A stretch of 64,000 nt of DNA, taken from contig NZ_CP060138.2 of NCBI RefSeq assembly GCF_016743795.2, forward strand, positions 868,001-932,000, given 5' to 3'. Made by a program: the position numbers and the translations under genes. Positions 60,777 through 64,000 of the stretch are shown here, piece after piece. The DNA comes from Rickettsia tillamookensis (GTDB taxonomy: Bacteria > Pseudomonadota > Alphaproteobacteria > Rickettsiales > Rickettsiaceae). The notes under the pieces were generated by a model. The model worked only from the letters and a program-made list of their open reading frames with translations. It did no database searches and was not told where the DNA came from. Every line of letters begins with the position of its first letter. Position 1 is the stretch's first letter.

Positions 60777-62558
60777 TTACAAATACTTATCCAGCACGTC
60801 TGACATGATTTTACGAGCTATGGGGGCGGCGGCTTTACTACCTCCTCCTCCGTGGTCAACAAAGACGGTAACGGAATAACGAGGATCGTGATAAGGTGCG
60901 AAGCCTAAGAACAAGGCATGATTACGCCTCTCCCAGGCAATAGAGTCACGGCTTAAATCGTCTTTAGCATTTAGTTTGCCTTGTACTTGAGAAGTACCGG
61001 TTTTACCGGCAAGCTGCCTATTTTCACCTAAAATTCTATTATAATACGCCGTACCTCCCGCAACATTAACGGTATTATACAAACTTTCTTGTATAATTTT
61101 GATATTTTCAGGCTTAATATTGACATTATAAAATTCCGGATCATTTTTTAATATTCTAGGCGTATATAGCTTACCGTTGCTTGCAATAGCCGTAATAAAT
61201 CTTGCAAGCTGCATCGGCGTTACTCCTAAAAATCCTTGCCCGATTGCTAAATTAAAACTATCCCCTATTGACCAAGGAAGTTTTAATTTTTTCTTTTTCC
61301 ACTCTTTGGACGGTACAAATCCGCTACTTTCAGGAGCTAAATCAATACCGGTTTTTGAACCAAGACCAAATTCTCTTGCAACTTCAAGAATTTTATCCGG
61401 ACCTACTATTCTGGCTAACTCATACATATAAATATTACAGGAATGCTTTAAAGCAGACATCATATCTACCGTCCCGTGTCCGCTATGATTCCAACATCTA
61501 AAGCTATTAGTACCAAGAGCAGAACTACCGTCGCAAAAAACGGTTTTATTAGGATTAATACCTACTTCAAGGGCTGCAAGTACGGTAATTATTTTAAAAA
61601 CCGAACCTGGGGGATACGAGCTTTGTATTACCTTATTAATTAAAGGCTTATAAGGATCGCTCATTAAACTTTGCCAATAATTTTCTGATAATTTACTGAA
61701 ATTATTTGATTCAAAACCTGGTGTGGAAGCACAAATTAGTATGCTCCCGGTTCTAGTATCCATAACTATTGCCGAAGAACCTTTAGGATTTAAATATTGC
61801 TGGATATTTTCCTGAAGAGAGGCATCGATATTTAAATACATGTCTTCACCCGATTTAGTAGGAGTTCCTGCTATCTCTCTTACCTGTTTACCATAAGCAT
61901 TTACTTCTACTTTTTTATAACCGAATTCACCTCGTAATTTATTATCGTAATATTTTTCGATACCGGATTTACCAATATTAAAGTCACTTAAGCTATGTAT
62001 ATTTAACTCTTGCTTCTCTTGTTCATTTATTTGACCTAGATAACCGATTAAATGAGAAGTAGTGCTTGAAAAAGGATAAAACCTTAAATATCCTATATCG
62101 ATAAATATTGAAGCCAGCTTATGCTTTTGTTCTTCAATCATCGATACTTGCTGCCAATCAAGCTGATCAAGTATTATTAAAGGAGTATGAAGACTAGATT
62201 TTTTAATTTTTTGCTTAATATAATTATATTTTTCCGGAGATAAATTTAGAATATTACTAATTATTTCTAATTCATCACGATAATTATTATTAATGCTCCT
62301 ATCTATTACTAGCTGATAACATGGTTTATTAGTAGCTAAAATATTGCCGTCTAAATCGTAAATCCTTCCTCTAGTCGGCGGGAGTACCACGAAATTAATA
62401 CGATTCTTATCCGATAAAGTCTTATATTCTTCACTTTTAATAAGCTGTAAATAAAACATTCTTATTCCAAGCAACGATAAAAATCCGAGTTTACCGAGTC
62501 CAATTATAAAGGCCCTTCGTGAAATTAACTCACCATGTAGTATTTTTTTATTTAGCAT
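60777..62558 (-). CDS. mrdA: Penicillin-binding protein 2 (MrdA)
   Basis: 593 residues. A single N-terminal membrane segment (KLGFLSLLGIRMFYLQLI) is followed by the dimerisation domain (PPTRGRIYDLDGNILATN). The transpeptidase has YPPGSVFK (SxxK, near residue 316), KHSCNIY (SxN) and AGKTGTSQV (KTG). It cross-links peptidoglycan during rod elongation with RodA and MreBCD. It overlaps mreD by 11 bases, so the two are coupled. A complete wall-elongation gene set is consistent with a rod-shaped Rickettsia. Confidence 0.95.
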   Translation of the reverse strand: MLNKKILHGELISRRAFIIGLGKLGFLSLLGIRMFYLQLIKSEEYKTLSDKNRINFVVLPPTRGRIYDLDGNILATNKPCYQLVIDRSINNNYRDELEIISNILNLSPEKYNYIKQKIKKSSLHTPLIILDQLDWQQVSMIEEQKHKLASIFIDIGYLRFYPFSSTTSHLIGYLGQINEQEKQELNIHSLSDFNIGKSGIEKYYDNKLRGEFGYKKVEVNAYGKQVREIAGTPTKSGEDMYLNIDASLQENIQQYLNPKGSSAIVMDTRTGSILICASTPGFESNNFSKLSENYWQSLMSDPYKPLINKVIQSSYPPGSVFKIITVLAALEVGINPNKTVFCDGSSALGTNSFRCWNHSGHGTVDMMSALKHSCNIYMYELARIVGPDKILEVAREFGLGSKTGIDLAPESSGFVPSKEWKKKKLKLPWSIGDSFNLAIGQGFLGVTPMQLARFITAIASNGKLYTPRILKNDPEFYNVNIKPENIKIIQESLYNTVNVAGGTAYYNRILGENRQLAGKTGTSQVQGKLNAKDDLSRDSIAWERRNHALFLGFAPYHDPRYSVTVFVDHGGGGSKAAAPIARKIMSDVLDKYL

Positions 62559-63069
62559 ACTTTTTAAAGTAATTCATAGGGGAGTCAATTATAAGACGAA
62601 CTATATTATAAGAAAATATAGTTGTTAAAAATTGAAAGAAAATTATTAAATATCCCTCTGCTTCTAGCTTCTTGATTGTTATTAGTAAATATTTTAAATT
62701 CAATATAAATAAACAATAAACACAAAAAACAACAAAATTTATCAAATAGTTTTTAGCTATAAAAAATTTTGAAGAGAGTTTATATATTATATATGCCGAC
62801 AAAAAAACTAACGAATTTGTACCGATAGGCATACCGCTTACTTGATCTATAAATAAACCGAGAAAAAATATGCTAAAAATATTTAAGGAATATAACGACA
62901 TAAAATAATAAATAAATATAATTTCCATCGCTGGAAAAATTCTGCTTTGAATATTTATTTTATAACTCACTAACGGAAATAATATTATAAAAAAACATAG
63001 CAAAGCAAACAGCAATTTTAATATTATTTGTAAGCTATTTTTATATATTTCCTGTTTTATCTTTAACAT
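62548..63069 (-). CDS. mreD: Rod shape-determining protein MreD
   Basis: 173 residues with five hydrophobic segments. GLFIDQVSGMPIGTNSLVF is the conserved MreD block. It helps link MreC, MreB and MrdA at the inner membrane. It is followed directly by mrdA with overlapping ends. The upstream gap to 63447 holds palindromic elements rather than mreC. Confidence 0.85.
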   Translation of the reverse strand: MLKIKQEIYKNSLQIILKLLFALLCFFIILFPLVSYKINIQSRIFPAMEIIFIYYFMSLYSLNIFSIFFLGLFIDQVSGMPIGTNSLVFLSAYIIYKLSSKFFIAKNYLINFVVFCVYCLFILNLKYLLITIKKLEAEGYLIIFFQFLTTIFSYNIVRLIIDSPMNYFKKYAK

Positions 63070-63099
63070 ATATTATCTTATTTTTTGTCATTGCGAGCA

Positions 63100-63256
63100 G
63101 CATTGTTACGTGGTTCGGTAAACCTCATTTGTCACCCCGTGGCTTGACCACGGGGTCTATAAAAACAATAAAAAATACTAATAATTTTAGTATTTTTAAC
63201 TGGATCCCGTGGTCAAGCAACGGGATGACAGAGGTAAAATTGATCCACCCAACAAC
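63100..63256. repeat. TTAGTATTTTT-family palindromic element
   Basis: CATTGTTACGTGGTTCGG at the left and TTGATCCACCCAACAACC at the right around an AATACTAATAATTTTAGTATT core. It is preceded by GTCATTGCGAGCAG, a remnant of the CGTCATTGCGAG family. Confidence 0.8.
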
Positions 63257-63313
63257 CATACTCGCCCTGTACAAAATATAAATTAATTTTCTATTTTGTA
63301 CAGTTTTAAAAGT

Positions 63314-63444
63314 TGGTATACTTCGACACAACTTCAAAAAGAGCAAGGAGTCCATAAGACGAGGAGCGGAGCGTATACTTAATACGTGAGCACCGTAGTA
63401 CTTGTAGGACGACGTAGCCAATTTTTGAAGTTCTATCTAAGTAG
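63314..63444. repeat. CTTCAAAAAG-family palindromic element
   Basis: ACTTCAAAAAGAGCAAGGAG to TTTTTGAAGTT, nearly identical to 8986 and 63717. It abuts the stop of the small gene at 63448. Confidence 0.85.
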
Positions 63445-63447
63445 ACT

Positions 63448-63651
63448 CTACAATAACTCACAGCAACTAGGGTTAGGTCTTTTATCATCGCCGCTAAGTT
63501 CCAACTCGTCTTGTTCATCAGAACTTGTGACGAAAAAAAGCAGTTGTTTTGATATAATTTTATTTCTTGTTAACTTAGGATTAAAAGCATGAAGACGCTT
63601 GATAATGGTAGTGCTATTAGGCTTATTCGCTGTATTTTTATTTTTTGACAT
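63448..63651 (-). CDS. Small hypothetical protein between two repeats
   Basis: 67 residues starting MSKNKNTANKPNSTTIIKRL with an AAAGAGG ribosome-binding site. The end is polar (SSDEQDELELSGDDKRPNPS). No family recognised. Palindromic elements of one family lie on both sides. It may be a real small gene; the RBS supports it, but no relative is known to me. Confidence 0.45.
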   Translation of the reverse strand: MSKNKNTANKPNSTTIIKRLHAFNPKLTRNKIISKQLLFFVTSSDEQDELELSGDDKRPNPSCCELL

Positions 63652-63716
63652 AAAAACCTCTTTTTTAGCTTATACACTCCAAGCGGATAGACGAGTATAC
63701 TTCAAGTAAATGAAGA

Positions 63717-63846
63717 GTATAGACGAAGATCAACTTCAAAAAGAGCAAGGAATCCACAAGACGAGGAGCGGAGCGTATACTTAATACGTGAGCACCGCAG
63801 TACTTGTAGGATGACGTAGCCAATTTTTGAAGTTCATCGAGTATAT
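63717..63846. repeat. CTTCAAAAAG-family palindromic element at the ftsI stop
   Basis: GACGAAGATCAACTTCAAAA to TTTTTGAAGTTCATCGAG. It starts downstream of ftsI and ends three bases from its stop codon. Confidence 0.85.
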
Positions 63847-63849
63847 ATT

Positions 63850-64000
63850 TTAGCTCTCTTCTTCATTTTGCTCTATCGGCTCTAAACCATATAAAGATAT
63901 CATACGCTCAAAAACTCTACCGGCAGTAGGGGCAGCCGTCCAGCTTGCCGTTGCAAAGCCAAAGCTTTCTTTAGTTGGTTTTGGCTCATCAAATCTAATA
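63850..64000 (-). CDS. ftsI: Penicillin-binding protein 3 / FtsI, C-terminal end (partial)
   Basis: The window ends inside this gene; about 49 codons are present up to the TAA at 63852-63850. The residues IRFDEPKPTKESFGFATASW and TAAPTAGRVFERMISLYGL match the C-terminal end of the FtsI transpeptidase domain, with the AAP block that follows the KTG region in other copies. FtsI cross-links septal peptidoglycan. The tail IEQNEEES is typical of a Rickettsia-type charged end. Confidence 0.85.
   Translation of the reverse strand, partial: IRFDEPKPTKESFGFATASWTAAPTAGRVFERMISLYGLEPIEQNEEES

Overview
The window is strongly AT-rich chromosomal DNA from an obligate intracellular alphaproteobacterium, almost certainly a Rickettsia. 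The best evidence is the many short palindromic repeats of the Rickettsia palindromic element (RPE) type. They lie between genes, in one case in frame inside a conserved gene (rsmD), and repeatedly inside one another. A stand-alone SpoT-type hydrolase, dense toxin-antitoxin genes and large intracellular-lifestyle proteins fit this. The species cannot be fixed from this window alone.

Layout. 1-4.2 kb: ubiX tail, a VapBC-like pair, dnaB, a second toxin-antitoxin pair and an aromatic amino acid permease. 4.4-13 kb: RNA modification and DNA repair genes (rluB-like, rsmD, radA, recO, tsaB), a giant pentapeptide-repeat membrane protein and several RPEs. 13-20 kb: a repeat-rich protein of unknown function, then the rimP-nusA-infB operon on the minus strand. 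20-25 kb: a divergent nitric-oxide module (degenerate flavohaemoglobin-like gene, perfect NsrR-type operator, nsrR), then tlyA, tyrS and a PAP2 membrane phosphatase. 25-30 kb: accessory genes, three of which share leader features, nested RPEs, a secreted cysteine-peptidase-like protein and tRNA-Arg(ACG).

30.5-36.5 kb holds the most striking locus. A leucine-rich-repeat protein is followed after 20 bases by a 1546-residue modular protein that carries a deaminase-like zinc motif, a CE-clan (Ulp1-like) protease triad and a C-terminal TraB/EreA-like domain. Gene order and domains resemble toxin-antidote or reproductive-parasitism modules of Rickettsiales. 37-50 kb: a triple-nested RPE with a 9-bp direct repeat, a SpoT hydrolase, an MFS transporter, a second PAP2 protein, a bacterial alpha-2-macroglobulin, a HigBA-like pair and a FadB/FadN-like fusion. 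50-58 kb: comF, a frameshift-split accessory gene, ubiH, mrpF, an NtrX-like regulator and a pentapeptide lipoprotein. 57.5-60.7 kb: another toxin-antitoxin pair with a promoter-operator, a protein with tandem motifs like the VPS4-binding motifs of human ANCHR, an ankyrin protein with a 63-bp tandem repeat, and an antitoxin remnant. 60.8-64 kb: cell-wall elongation genes mrdA and mreD, and the end of ftsI.

Together the window mixes ordinary housekeeping genes with a candidate host-interaction layer (modular toxin/LRR pair, ANCHR-like protein, ankyrin protein, secreted peptidase-like protein) and a highly active history of palindromic element insertion. Functions of the host-interaction layer are inferred from motifs and context only.
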